Of a DNA stretch of 64,000 nucleotides, positions 42,799 through 52,071 are shown piece after piece. The translations under genes were made by a program, and so were the position numbers. A model generated the notes under the pieces. That model saw nothing but the letters and a program-made list of their open reading frames with translations. It did no database searches and was not told the origin of the DNA. Within the stretch, counting starts at the first letter, position 1. Each line of letters opens with the position of its first letter. The stretch is from an uncultured Pseudomonas sp. (GTDB taxonomy: Bacteria > Pseudomonadota > Gammaproteobacteria > Pseudomonadales > Pseudomonadaceae), in NCBI RefSeq assembly GCF_943846705.1, contig NZ_OX044366.1, positions 2,666,001 through 2,730,000 on the forward strand, given 5' to 3'.

Positions 42799-43497
42799 TT
42801 AGGCCACATCCACCAAGATGACCTCACTGTCCGCAATGGCGGTTACGCGGATCACCTCGACATCGCTTACCGCGACACCATCACGGGCCTGGGCCGCAAC
42901 GCCGTTAACCTCGATGTTACCGCTGGCGGCGACTAGGTAAGCCCTGCGCGCCGCGCCAAGCGGATATTCGGCGCTTTGCCCCGCCTGCAAGGTGGCGGCG
43001 GCCATCCGGGCGTGGGCGCGAATAGGCAGCGCGTCCTGGTCATCGGCAAAGCCGCTGGCCAGAGTGACGAAGGCCCCGGCGCGTTCGCCTTTGGGGAACG
43101 GCTTGGCGCCCCAGGAAGGAGGCAAACCGGCTTGGTTGGGTTGAATCCAGATTTGGAAGATTTTTGTGGTGCTGTCTTCCAGGTTGTATTCACTGTGGGC
43201 AATTCCGGTACCGGCGCTCATCACCTGCACATCGCCCGCTTCGGTACGGCCTTGGTTACCCAGGTTGTCCTTGTGGGTGATGGCTCCTTGGCGCACATAG
43301 GTGATGATTTCCATGTCGCGGTGCGGGTGAGTTGGGAAACCCGTTTGCGGGGCAATCTCATCATCGTTCCAGACCCGCAGCGGGCCCCAACTCATGCGTG
43401 TCGGCTCATAATATTCGGCGAAGGAAAAATGGTGACGGGCATTCAGCCAACCATGGTCGGCAGCGCCGAGCTCGGCAAAGGGACGTACTTCGATCAT
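42799..43497 (-). CDS. Pirin-family cupin protein
   Basis: A 232-residue bicupin. The metal ligands of pirins are in FPTHPHRDMEIITYV (two His) and SAGTGIAHSEYN. Length and C-terminal cupin (YPLGAARRAYLVAASGNIEV) fit the YhhW/YhaK group, some of which have quercetinase activity. The ATG at 43497 has GAGGA seven bases upstream; one at 43518 would leave no ribosome site. It stands alone, divergent from the YegS-like kinase. Confidence 0.9.
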   Translation of the reverse strand: MIEVRPFAELGAADHGWLNARHHFSFAEYYEPTRMSWGPLRVWNDDEIAPQTGFPTHPHRDMEIITYVRQGAITHKDNLGNQGRTEAGDVQVMSAGTGIAHSEYNLEDSTTKIFQIWIQPNQAGLPPSWGAKPFPKGERAGAFVTLASGFADDQDALPIRAHARMAAATLQAGQSAEYPLGAARRAYLVAASGNIEVNGVAAQARDGVAVSDVEVIRVTAIADSEVILVDVA

Positions 43498-43718
43498 CTG
43501 CGTATCCTCATAAATCAACGCTGGACGGGTCAGTTACAGCGTTCGGTTGTCGTGTGAGGATAATCAGATAAAATATGATGATTTAAAATGCGTGTTTTCT
43601 GCTGTAAATAATCTAATTATTAGATCTTTATCGGTCTGGCGGTTTACTCAGCAACCAATGCGCGGCCGCTGTGGTCTGCATCTTTCATGTGTTGGCTCAT
43701 CGGGTCTTGGAGAAAAGG

Positions 43719-44624
43719 ATGCTTGAAGTCCACGAACGTAAAGCGCTGCTAATCCTGCACGGCAAACAAGCCCTTAATGCTGAGGTGAGGGCGGCGGTGG
43801 AGGCGCGCCGCAAAGACGGTTGGCAGCTGGATGTGCGCGTCACTTGGGAGGCCGGTGACGCCCAGCGCCTGGTGAGTGAAGCGTTACAGGCGGGTTACCC
43901 GACGCTGATCGCTGGCGGCGGCGATGGCACCCTGCGTGATGTGGCCGAAGCCATGGCCCAGGCCAAAACCAACGCCAGCCTGGTGCTGTTGCCACTGGGC
44001 ACCGCCAATGATTTTGCCTGTGCTGCAGGTGTGCCAATTGAGCCTTGGGCGGCTCTGGCTTTGCTGGATGTGCCGGCGCAGCCGATTGACCTGGGCGAAG
44101 CCGACGGCCTGGTGTTCCTTAATATGGCCACTGGCGGGTTTGGTTCCAACGTCACCGCCAATACCTCGGAAGATCTCAAACGGGTCCTCGGCGGCGCGGC
44201 TTACTTCCTGACGGGGCTCACCCGGTTTGCTGAGGTGCAGTCCTCGTTTGGCCGTTTTAGCGGCCCGGATTTTCACTGGGAAGGCGAGTTTCTGGCTCTT
44301 GGCATTGGCAACGGTCGCCAAGCCGGTGGCGGCCATGTGCTGTGCCCGCAGGCGTGGGTTAATGATGGCTTGCTGGATGTGTGCATTGTTCCGGCCGCGA
44401 CTGATGTGGTCGGCACCCTGGGCACGTTCTTGTCTGGCGGGATTAATGGCTTGCAGAGCGTGGCCATTAGCGCGCGACTGGCTTGGCTGGAAGTCGACGC
44501 ACCGCAAGGCCTGGACCTCAACCTGGATGGCGAGCCGATGGAGAGTCGAAAACTGCGCTTTGCTGCAATGCCCGCCGCCCTGCGCGTGCATTTGCCGGAA
44601 AACTCGCCACTGCTGGTGAGTTAA
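43719..44624 (+). CDS. yegS: YegS-like lipid kinase
   Basis: A 301-residue diacylglycerol-kinase-fold protein. The family motifs are LIAGGGDGTLRDVAEA and LLPLGTANDFACAAG, with NMATGGFGSNV and the C-terminal LDLNLDGEPMESRKLRF. E. coli YegS phosphorylates phosphatidylglycerol in vitro. The ATG at 43719 begins MLEVHERKALLIL; an open frame further up is rejected. cheV follows. Confidence 0.9.
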   Translation: MLEVHERKALLILHGKQALNAEVRAAVEARRKDGWQLDVRVTWEAGDAQRLVSEALQAGYPTLIAGGGDGTLRDVAEAMAQAKTNASLVLLPLGTANDFACAAGVPIEPWAALALLDVPAQPIDLGEADGLVFLNMATGGFGSNVTANTSEDLKRVLGGAAYFLTGLTRFAEVQSSFGRFSGPDFHWEGEFLALGIGNGRQAGGGHVLCPQAWVNDGLLDVCIVPAATDVVGTLGTFLSGGINGLQSVAISARLAWLEVDAPQGLDLNLDGEPMESRKLRFAAMPAALRVHLPENSPLLVS

Positions 44625-44765
44625 GTCAGGCCTGGTAAGTTCTGCACCACGCGGGTGTGCAGCTCAGGCATTGCTTATTTACCTTCAGATGCGAGGCACA
44701 TGGCCGATACACTAGGCCATGGCTATTTGAGCTAGGTTAAATCGATCAGTGAACAGGAGCGCATG

Positions 44766-45701
44766 ATGGCCGGTATTCTCGACGCAGTGAATCAACGCAC
44801 CCAGTTGGTGGGCGAGAACCGCCTGGAAATTCTGATGTTCCGTCTGGCCGGCCGGCAGTTGTTTGCGATCAACGTGTTCAAGGTGCAGGAAGTGCTGCAT
44901 ATGCCCAAGTTGACGCTGATGCCGCAGCGCCACCGGTTTGTCTGCGGGGTGGTTAACCTGCGCGGGAAAACCCTGCCGGTGATCGATCTGTCACAGGCGA
45001 TTGGCATGCGCCCAATTGTGCCGGATGAGCGCAGTACCATTATCGTCACTGAATACAATCGCTCGGTGCAGGCATTTCTGGTCGGTGGGGTTGAGCGCAT
45101 TCTTAACCTCAACTGGGAATCCATCCTGCCGCCACCGGGTGGGGCCGGTCGGCAGCATTACCTGACGGCAATTACCAAGGTTGACGAGCAGATTGTCGAA
45201 GTCATCGACGTGGAAAAGGTGCTGGCGGAAATCACCCCGATGAGTACCAAGGTTTCTCCGGAAAAGCTGGCCGAGCCGCTGCTGGAATACGCCAGGGGGC
45301 GCGAAGTGCTGCTGGTGGATGACTCCACTGTGGCCATGAGTCAGCTCAAGGGCACCATGGCGCAGCTGGATATCCGTTGCCATTGTGCCAGTGATGGCCT
45401 ACGCGCCTTGAACCTGCTGAAAGGCTGGGCGGATGCCGGGGTAGATGTGCCTGAAAAACTGCTGATGGTGATTACCGATGCGGAAATGCCGGAGATGGAT
45501 GGCTACCGTCTGACCACCGAGATCCGCAACGATCCGCGCCTCAAGGACTTGTACATAGCGCTACACACCTCATTGTCCGGCAGCTTCAACGAAGCCATGG
45601 TGAAGAAGGTCGGTTGCGACAACTTCCTCTCTAAATTCCAGCCGGACAAACTGGTGGATGTGGTGTGCGAGCGCCTGGCTCTGCTGCATCCAACCGAATA
45701 G
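44766..45701 (+). CDS. Chemotaxis coupling protein CheV (copy 2)
   Basis: A 311-residue CheW-receiver fusion. CheW part: LFAINVFKVQEVLHMPKLTL and GVVNLRGKTLPVIDLSQAI. Receiver part: VLLVDDSTVAMSQ, ITDAEMPEMDGYRL with the phospho-acceptor Asp, and FLSKFQ. Two adjacent ATGs (44763, 44766) are possible; the second has AGGAG six bases upstream and gives the usual MAGILDAVNQRTQLV. It is only partly similar to the copy at 15092, notably in the receiver and linker, so the two are old paralogues. Confidence 0.9.
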   Translation: MAGILDAVNQRTQLVGENRLEILMFRLAGRQLFAINVFKVQEVLHMPKLTLMPQRHRFVCGVVNLRGKTLPVIDLSQAIGMRPIVPDERSTIIVTEYNRSVQAFLVGGVERILNLNWESILPPPGGAGRQHYLTAITKVDEQIVEVIDVEKVLAEITPMSTKVSPEKLAEPLLEYARGREVLLVDDSTVAMSQLKGTMAQLDIRCHCASDGLRALNLLKGWADAGVDVPEKLLMVITDAEMPEMDGYRLTTEIRNDPRLKDLYIALHTSLSGSFNEAMVKKVGCDNFLSKFQPDKLVDVVCERLALLHPTE

Positions 45702-45738
45702 GCCAGAGGGCAGCGTCAGGCCAACTGGCGCTGCCGGG

Positions 45739-46218
45739 TTACTCGCTCAAACGCTTGCGTAAGTGCTCGATGCGCTCGCGGTTGACCTCGAAGTCCGCAT
45801 GACCCAGGCGTGACGCCGAGCGTACATCCACCGCGGCCTCGCCGACCATAAACTCCACATCATCAACAAAGCGCATCAGCTTGCTGCTGAATTCTGCGCG
45901 CAAATACCCTGGCGCTTCCGCCACCAGCTTCACCCGTGGTTCTTCACTGAGCAGCGCCTTGAGGCGCGCCTGGGTTTGTTCGGCAGACCCCTTGAGCGGC
46001 AGCGGCTCGATGGCGTGCCGAGTATCGCTGGCCTGGCTATTCACGCAATTTGGTGAGTCCGGGCAGGCGGCCAGGCGGCCGTCATGAATGCCCAGGTTGT
46101 CGGGCGGGCTGCCGCTGCAAGCGCTCAACAATAGAACCAAAGGCAGGGCGAGTGCAGGCTTGTGGGTGCGGCGGGTTACTCGTATAAATGTGGTTTGCCA
46201 AAGGGAAGCTGGGTTCAT
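45739..46218 (-). CDS. DUF1499-family lipoprotein
   Basis: A 159-residue protein. After an unusually long basic leader it has a lipobox, LLLSAC, and then the DUF1499 core CPDSPNCVNSQASD, with a C-terminal FVDDVEFMVGEAAVDVRSAS. The only start that gives the leader is the ATG at 46218, whose three bases share two with the start codon of the divergent MOSC gene. The ribosome site GGAGAG lies inside the MOSC gene. Function unknown. Confidence 0.85.
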   Translation of the reverse strand: MNPASLWQTTFIRVTRRTHKPALALPLVLLLSACSGSPPDNLGIHDGRLAACPDSPNCVNSQASDTRHAIEPLPLKGSAEQTQARLKALLSEEPRVKLVAEAPGYLRAEFSSKLMRFVDDVEFMVGEAAVDVRSASRLGHADFEVNRERIEHLRKRLSE

Positions 46219-47023
46219 GTTGCATCTCTCCGGGTTGTACCGTTATCCACTGAAGTCAGCAGCGGGCGAGGCTTTGCGCGAAACGGCGCTGGATGCTCTG
46301 GGGGTAAAGGGCGATCGCCGCTGGATGGTAGTCGATACGCAAACGGGGCGCTTCCTTACACAGCGCTTGCTGGCGCAACTGACGCAGTTGCAGGCGCGCT
46401 GGCTGGGCAGCACACACCTGCAGTTGAGTGCGCCCGGCATGGCCGACGTAACGGTGGCGGTACCGGGTGAGCATGCGCCGCTGCGTGCTGTGACGATCTG
46501 GAGCGACAGCCTGCAGGTGCCGGATGCAGGGGATCAAGCGGCACAGTGGTTGAGTCAGTGGCTCGGCCGCGCCTGTCGCCTGGTGCAAGTGCCGCACGCG
46601 CGTGCGCGGCAGGTCGATCCGGGCTATGCCAATGTCGGCGATAAGGTGGCGTTTGCCGATGGCTTCCCCTTGTTGCTAATTGGCCAGGCGTCGTTGGATG
46701 ACCTCTCTGCCCGCGTCGGGCAGGCGTTGTCGATGCTGCGTTTCCGTCCGAACCTGGTGGTCAGTGGCGGCCAGCCTTATGCCGAAGACAGCTGGAAGCG
46801 GATTCGTATTGGCGAGCTGGAGTTTCGCGTGGTCAAGGGCTGTTCACGCTGCATCATGACCACCCTCGACCCACAAACTGGCGAGCGCAGTGCAGACCGT
46901 GAGCCGCTGACCACCCTAAAAACCTACCGTGAGCGCGAAGGCCAGGTGTATTTCGGGCAGAACCTGATCGCGTGTGGCGCAGGCCATTTACGCTTGGATA
47001 TGCCGGTTGAGGTACTGGCGTAG
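46217..47023 (+). CDS. MOSC-domain (YcbX/mARC-like) protein
   Basis: A 268-residue protein with an N-terminal beta-barrel (LHLSGLYRYPLKSAAGEALR) and a C-terminal MOSC domain (LSMLRFRPNLVVSGGQPYAE, then FRVVKGCSRCIMTTLDPQTG). The Cys in GCSRC would bind molybdenum cofactor, as in mARC and YcbX, which reduce N-hydroxylated bases. moaB-moeA in the same window could supply the cofactor. The start codon overlaps that of the divergent DUF1499 gene. Confidence 0.9.
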   Translation: MLHLSGLYRYPLKSAAGEALRETALDALGVKGDRRWMVVDTQTGRFLTQRLLAQLTQLQARWLGSTHLQLSAPGMADVTVAVPGEHAPLRAVTIWSDSLQVPDAGDQAAQWLSQWLGRACRLVQVPHARARQVDPGYANVGDKVAFADGFPLLLIGQASLDDLSARVGQALSMLRFRPNLVVSGGQPYAEDSWKRIRIGELEFRVVKGCSRCIMTTLDPQTGERSADREPLTTLKTYREREGQVYFGQNLIACGAGHLRLDMPVEVLA

Positions 47024-47033
47024 GGCGGCTAAT

Positions 47034-47062
47034 GCACGCTCAACCGCTGCGGTTGCGCGTGC
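47034..47062. terminator. Hairpin between the convergent MOSC and slt genes
   Basis: GCACGC pairs with GCGTGC and inside it CAACC pairs with GGTTG, giving a stem of about 11 pairs with small bulges. It sits between two convergent stops. No long T-run, so termination strength is uncertain; it may serve both genes. Confidence 0.5.
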
Positions 47063-47073
47063 AGGGTGAACGA

Positions 47074-48999
47074 CTATTGGTCGAAGTAACGCTCGTGCCA
47101 GGCCACCAGCGGCTGCGGCGCATTGAGCTTGTCGCCGTAGATCACCGAGTAGGACAGCACGTTTTGCACGTACTGGCGGGTTTCATCAAACGGGATGTTC
47201 TCGATCCACACGTCATACGACAGGTGATCCGCCCCACGCAGCCACTGGCGTACGCGGCCTGGGCCGGCGTTATAAGCGGCGGAGGCGAGCACGCGGTTAC
47301 CGTTGAACTGGCCGTAAATCTGGCTCAGGTAGGCGGCGCCCAGCTGGATATTGACCTCCGGTCGATAGGCCAGCTGCGGTGATGACAACGGAATGCCGAA
47401 GCGTTTGGCGGTTTCCTTGGCTGTAGCGGGCATCAACTGCATCAGGCCCATGGCCCCGACCCCGGACTTGGCGTCGGTCATAAAGCCGCTTTCCTGGCGA
47501 GTGACGGCAAATACCCAGCTGGCATGAATGTCGCGGTTACGCGCTTCACGCACCAGTTGATCACGGTGGGCCATCGGGAAGCGCACATCCAGATCATCCC
47601 AGTACTGCGCCTGGCTGATGGTGCGGATGGCCGGGAAGTACCAGCCCATCTCATAGGCTAGGCGGGCCTGGGCGACCATTTCATCGCGGCTGAACAGGCG
47701 CGTGACGTTGTACCACTCGCGCCGGCCATCGGCGATCTGGCCGCGGGCGTGGAATTCCAGTGCGCGGCGAATGGCTGCCGAATTACGCACTTTTTGAATG
47801 GTTTGCGGGCTCAGAGCCAGCGGTTTGTTATTCAGCTGATAGGGCGCCTGGACTTGATCGGCGGCCATAAAGCCATAGAAATCACGCTCTTTGGAGAGCG
47901 CTTGATAGAGTGCTTTCGGCTCTTGGCTGTTGGGTTGCGCCAGTTGCAGGCTGCGTGCCTGCCAGTAACGCCAGCGGTTGGTGTTGCCCAACTCGGCCGG
48001 CATCTTGCGGGTCAGCTGGTTGGCTTCCTCCCAGCGGCCCAGGCGCAGCAGCAGGCGTGCACGCCATTCGCTGACCGTGTTGTCGCGCAGTTCTGGATCG
48101 TATTTAGCCATGACCTGCAGGGCGCGAGCATCGAAACGCTTGGCCAGGGTCAGGCCTATTTCACGGGCGATAGCGACCTGCTCATCGCTGGAAAACTTCA
48201 TGCGCTGGGCATAGTGATCGAGCAGTTTGAGGGCGCTTTCCGGGTCCTGGCGCGCCAGGCGACGCAGGCCAAGGCCAACGACGTCCGCCGTGGCTGGGTC
48301 GGTGCGGGTGAAGCGGCCGGTCTGTTTCAGCAGCTCGGGCTTTTGTGCGACCTCAAGCAGATCTTTGCCTTGGTTGCCCAGGGTCGGCATGGTCTTGCCC
48401 AGGTAGGTGACCAGGCCATAGTTACGCGCCTCGGCGGCCAGTTTGGCGCGTTGCCAGCGCTTCTGTTCGGTGAGTTGACCTTCGGCGGCCCAGCGCTCAA
48501 AGAGCGGGTCGCAGGCATTGGGTTGCGATTTGCCCACCAGCCAGAGTTTTTCGGCGCTGGCGTTACCTTCGGCGCGCATGCCATGGCTCAGTTGATATTG
48601 GCCGTACAGGCAGTCGAGCTCGGTAAAGTTCAGCGCCGGATCGTAGTAGTTGATAAAGGTTTGCCATTCACCGCGTTCGGCCAGCCAGCGCAACCAGCGC
48701 AGTTTCATCCAGCTGATCTGCGGCAGGTCGCCGTGTTCGGCGAGGAATTTTTCAATCTCGTCGTTGCTCGCCCATTTCAGCCGCGCCGTCAGCTCGTCAT
48801 AGGCCAGGTAAGGCTCCAGCGGGTAGTCGCGCAGGGCGCTGGCGTAGCGCTGGTAAGGGCCTTGGTCGCCTTTGGCCAGTGCGGCTTTGGCTTGGTCGTA
48901 ATACAGACGCTGTTGCGTCAGAGTCGCGGCGTGGGCCGTAGAGAGCCCCAGTGAGGACACCAATAGACATGACAATAGGCTGAACAGGGGACCGCGCAT
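47074..48999 (-). CDS. slt: Soluble lytic murein transglycosylase
   Basis: A 641-residue periplasmic enzyme that cuts peptidoglycan glycan chains to form anhydro-muropeptides. A signal peptide (RGPLFSLLSCLLVSSLGLST) is followed by a long alpha-superhelical domain of repeats and a C-terminal SLT domain (VFAVTRQESGFMTDAKSGVG with the catalytic Glu, then AMGLMQLMPATA). The ATG at 48999 has GGAAG five bases upstream; a TTG at 49014 is rejected. This agrees with P. aeruginosa Slt beside uup. Confidence 0.94.
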   Translation of the reverse strand: MRGPLFSLLSCLLVSSLGLSTAHAATLTQQRLYYDQAKAALAKGDQGPYQRYASALRDYPLEPYLAYDELTARLKWASNDEIEKFLAEHGDLPQISWMKLRWLRWLAERGEWQTFINYYDPALNFTELDCLYGQYQLSHGMRAEGNASAEKLWLVGKSQPNACDPLFERWAAEGQLTEQKRWQRAKLAAEARNYGLVTYLGKTMPTLGNQGKDLLEVAQKPELLKQTGRFTRTDPATADVVGLGLRRLARQDPESALKLLDHYAQRMKFSSDEQVAIAREIGLTLAKRFDARALQVMAKYDPELRDNTVSEWRARLLLRLGRWEEANQLTRKMPAELGNTNRWRYWQARSLQLAQPNSQEPKALYQALSKERDFYGFMAADQVQAPYQLNNKPLALSPQTIQKVRNSAAIRRALEFHARGQIADGRREWYNVTRLFSRDEMVAQARLAYEMGWYFPAIRTISQAQYWDDLDVRFPMAHRDQLVREARNRDIHASWVFAVTRQESGFMTDAKSGVGAMGLMQLMPATAKETAKRFGIPLSSPQLAYRPEVNIQLGAAYLSQIYGQFNGNRVLASAAYNAGPGRVRQWLRGADHLSYDVWIENIPFDETRQYVQNVLSYSVIYGDKLNAPQPLVAWHERYFDQ

Positions 49000-49367
49000 G
49001 ACACTTCCAGGCAAATAGTGCGTAAAGCCCTAGCTTAGTCGTTTGCCTATGTGGGGTGAAGGATCAATACGTGGCTGCGGACAATTGTTGGCAATGATCG
49101 CCGCCAAACCACTGCGGGCGTGCTAGAGCGCTTGGTGCCTGAGTGCTGGGCAGCAAAGTCAGGATTTACCCGGCGTGCCAGCGAAATTGCCTGCTCGGCC
49201 CGCGCGCTTCTCGGTTAGAATACGCGCCCTGTTTTGCGGGTGCCTCGGGCGGCCGCAGATGATTTTCTGGGTGTTTCAGGTTACCGCTGTGCGCTAGATA
49301 CAACGAAGCTCGTTGTTCAGCTGCGGATATACCGGCTTTCACCCGTCGTTTTTTGTTGAGGCGTGCC
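49000..49367. other. Divergent promoter region between slt and uup
   Basis: About 370 bases with no gene. A TAGAAT at 49216 could be a -10 element for uup, but no good -35 hexamer is at the right distance. Nothing else recognised. Confidence 0.4.
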
Positions 49368-51281
49368 ATGACCCTGCTCAAGTTCACTGATATTTCCCTG
49401 GCCTACGGCGCAATGCCGCTGTTGGACAAGGTGTCTTGGCAGATTGCCCGGGGTGAGAGGGTGTGCATCATCGGCCGCAACGGCACCGGCAAGTCGAGCA
49501 TGATGAAGCTGGTCAAGGGTGACCAAAAAGCCGATGACGGCGCGGTTTGGCGCGCGCCTGGGTTGAAAATCGGTGAACTGCCGCAGGAGTTGCCGCTGGC
49601 CGACGAGCGTACGGTGTTCGACGTGGTTGCCCAGGGCCTGGACGGTGTCGGTGAGCTGCTCGCGCAGTACCACCACTTAGCGCAGAACTGTGTCACCGAA
49701 GATGACCTGAATAAGCTGATGCACGTCCAGCAGGACCTTGAGGCCCGCGACGGCTGGCGCTTGCAGCAGCTGGTCGACAGCACCCTGAGCCGCTTGCAGT
49801 TGCCGGCCGACAAAACCCTGGCTGAGCTCTCGGGCGGCTGGCGTCGTCGCGTGCTGCTGGCGCAAGCGCTGGTCTCTGAGCCGGATTTGCTGCTGCTCGA
49901 TGAGCCGACTAACCACCTGGATATCGGTGCGATTGCCTGGTTGGAAGAGGCCTTGAGTGATTTCCAGGGCGCGGTGCTGTTTATCACCCACGACCGTTCC
50001 TTCTTGCAGAACCTGGCCACGCGCATCCTCGAGCTGGACCGTGGTGGCCTGATCGACTGGAACGGTGACTACGCCAGCTTCCTGGTGCACAAGGAAGCCA
50101 CGCTGGCGGCCGAAGAAACCGCCAATGCGCTGTTCGATAAGCGTCTGGCCCAGGAAGAAGTGTGGATTCGTCAGGGCATTAAAGCCCGTCGCACCCGTAA
50201 CGAAGGCCGTGTGCGTGCCTTGAAGGCCCTGCGTGTTGAACGCAGCGAGCGCCGTGAGCGCACGGGTAAAGCCAACATCCAGCTGGAAACTGCGGAGAAA
50301 TCCGGCAAGCAGGTGATGGTCTTGGAAAACGTCAGCTTTGCCCATCCGGGCGGCCCGTTCCTGATCAAAGACTTCTCTATGGTGCTGCAGCGCGGCGACC
50401 GTATTGGCCTGCTCGGGGCTAACGGTACTGGCAAAACCACTTTGCTCAAGTTGATGCTCGGCGGCTTGCAGCCTACCAGCGGTGAAGTGGCCGAGGGCAC
50501 GCGCATCGATGTGGCCTATTTCGACCAGTTGCGTCACCAGCTCGATCTGGAAAAGACCGTGATCGATAACGTCGCCGAAGGTCGTGACTTTATCGAGATC
50601 GACGGGCAGAACCGTCATGTGCTGAGCTACCTGGGTGACTTCCTGTTTAGCCCGCAGCGTGCGCGCACCCCGGTCAAGGCGCTGTCCGGTGGTGAGCGGG
50701 CACGCCTGTTGCTGGCCAAGCTATTCAGCAAGCCGGCCAACCTGCTGGTGCTGGACGAACCGACCAACGACCTCGACGTAGAAACCCTGGAGCTGCTTGA
50801 GGAGGTGTTGTCGGTCTTCCCCGGCACAGTGCTGATGGTCAGCCACGACCGGGCCTTCCTCGACAACGTAGTGACCAGCACCCTGGTCTTCGAAGGCGAG
50901 GGCAAGGTGCGTGAGTACGTCGGTGGCTATCAGGACTGGCTGCGCCAAGGCGGTTCGCCGCGTTTGCTCGGTGTTGGCGAAAGCAAGACGGGTAAGCCGG
51001 AGTTGGCTTCCGCCGTGGTGCCTGCGCCGGTTGCTGCGGAGCCTGTGGCTGCCGAAGCGAGCAAGAAAAAGCTCAGTTATAAATTACAGCGCGAGCTTGA
51101 AGCCATTCCTGGGCAGATCGATGTGCTGGAGGCGCAGGTTGCCAGCTTGCAAGAGCAGATCGGCTCACCGAGCTTTTATCAGCAGCCTGCGGAAAAGACC
51201 GCTGAGGTGTTGGCGCAATTGCAGGCAGTGCAGCATCAGCTGGAGCAGTTGGTTGAGCGTTGGGCTGAGCTGGAAGGCTAA
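49368..51281 (+). CDS. uup: ABC-F ATPase Uup
   Basis: A 637-residue ABC-F protein with two nucleotide-binding domains and no membrane segments. Walker A: GRNGTGKSSM and GANGTGKTTL. Signatures: LSGGWRRRV and LSGGERARL, with Walker B LLLLDEPTNHL and LLVLDEPTNDL. The C-terminal about 70 residues form a coiled coil (LSYKLQRELEAIPGQIDVLE), as in Uup, which acts on the ribosome and on DNA branch intermediates. The ATG at 49368 follows a TGAGG ribosome site. Confidence 0.93.
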   Translation: MTLLKFTDISLAYGAMPLLDKVSWQIARGERVCIIGRNGTGKSSMMKLVKGDQKADDGAVWRAPGLKIGELPQELPLADERTVFDVVAQGLDGVGELLAQYHHLAQNCVTEDDLNKLMHVQQDLEARDGWRLQQLVDSTLSRLQLPADKTLAELSGGWRRRVLLAQALVSEPDLLLLDEPTNHLDIGAIAWLEEALSDFQGAVLFITHDRSFLQNLATRILELDRGGLIDWNGDYASFLVHKEATLAAEETANALFDKRLAQEEVWIRQGIKARRTRNEGRVRALKALRVERSERRERTGKANIQLETAEKSGKQVMVLENVSFAHPGGPFLIKDFSMVLQRGDRIGLLGANGTGKTTLLKLMLGGLQPTSGEVAEGTRIDVAYFDQLRHQLDLEKTVIDNVAEGRDFIEIDGQNRHVLSYLGDFLFSPQRARTPVKALSGGERARLLLAKLFSKPANLLVLDEPTNDLDVETLELLEEVLSVFPGTVLMVSHDRAFLDNVVTSTLVFEGEGKVREYVGGYQDWLRQGGSPRLLGVGESKTGKPELASAVVPAPVAAEPVAAEASKKKLSYKLQRELEAIPGQIDVLEAQVASLQEQIGSPSFYQQPAEKTAEVLAQLQAVQHQLEQLVERWAELEG

Positions 51282-51345
51282 TCTCGCGGGCTAATAAATA
51301 GCCAGCATGCTCAAGTAGGACTTCAGGCTTCTGGCGGAGACAGTC

Positions 51346-52032
51346 ATGGCCATCGAGTACAGCATTACTCTCGACGACGATCACCAGTTCAGCTACAGAA
51401 TCGAGCTGGATCGGGTGTATGCGGTAGAGGCTGCACAAAGCGCTCCGGCCTGGACGCGTCTTGAATATCAGCAGTGCAGTAATTGCCCGCTGAGTAAAGG
51501 CAACTTCAGCCATTGCCCGGCGGCTGTTGACTTGCACCGGGTGGTGGAGGATTTCCAGGGGCTCCCGGCGTTCAAGAAGGCGGCTGTGTGGGTGCGCACG
51601 CCGGAGCGTGAGTACAACAAGCAGGTTGGCCTGGAGGAAGGCTTGCGGGCCTTGCTTGGGGTGATCATGGCGACCAGTGCCTGTCCGGTGCTGGGCAAGC
51701 TTAAGCCCATGGCGCAGCACCATCTGCCATTCGCCAACAGTCAGGAGTTCACTCTGCGGGCAGTGTCGCTGTACCTCACTCAGCAATACTTCAATCTGCG
51801 TGAAGGGCATGCGGCTGATTGGGAGCTGAAGGGTTTGGTGCGGATGTTCCAGCAGTTGCAGCTGGTTAATCAGGCGTTCTGGCAGCGCATTCATGCGACC
51901 TGTGAGGGTGACTCTAACCTCAAGGCATTCCTGACCTTCTTCTCCATGGCCTCGAGCATGACCTATTCGCTGGAGACCCAGCTGCAAAAAATCCGCCCGT
52001 TGGTCATGGGCTCAGGCGATAACAGCAAATAA
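51346..52032 (+). CDS. DUF6901 family protein with Cys cluster
   Basis: A 228-residue soluble protein without signal peptide. Near residue 44 it has QQCSNCPLSKGNFSHCP, a C-x2-C-x9-C group with a neighbouring His that could bind metal. The rest is helical. I recognise it as the conserved Pseudomonas protein found downstream of uup (DUF6901), without known function. It is probably co-transcribed with uup, 64 bases away. Confidence 0.75.
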   Translation: MAIEYSITLDDDHQFSYRIELDRVYAVEAAQSAPAWTRLEYQQCSNCPLSKGNFSHCPAAVDLHRVVEDFQGLPAFKKAAVWVRTPEREYNKQVGLEEGLRALLGVIMATSACPVLGKLKPMAQHHLPFANSQEFTLRAVSLYLTQQYFNLREGHAADWELKGLVRMFQQLQLVNQAFWQRIHATCEGDSNLKAFLTFFSMASSMTYSLETQLQKIRPLVMGSGDNSK

Positions 52033-52071
52033 CGCGAGTGCAGTAGCACTGGCGTTATTTGCTTGCGCGCG

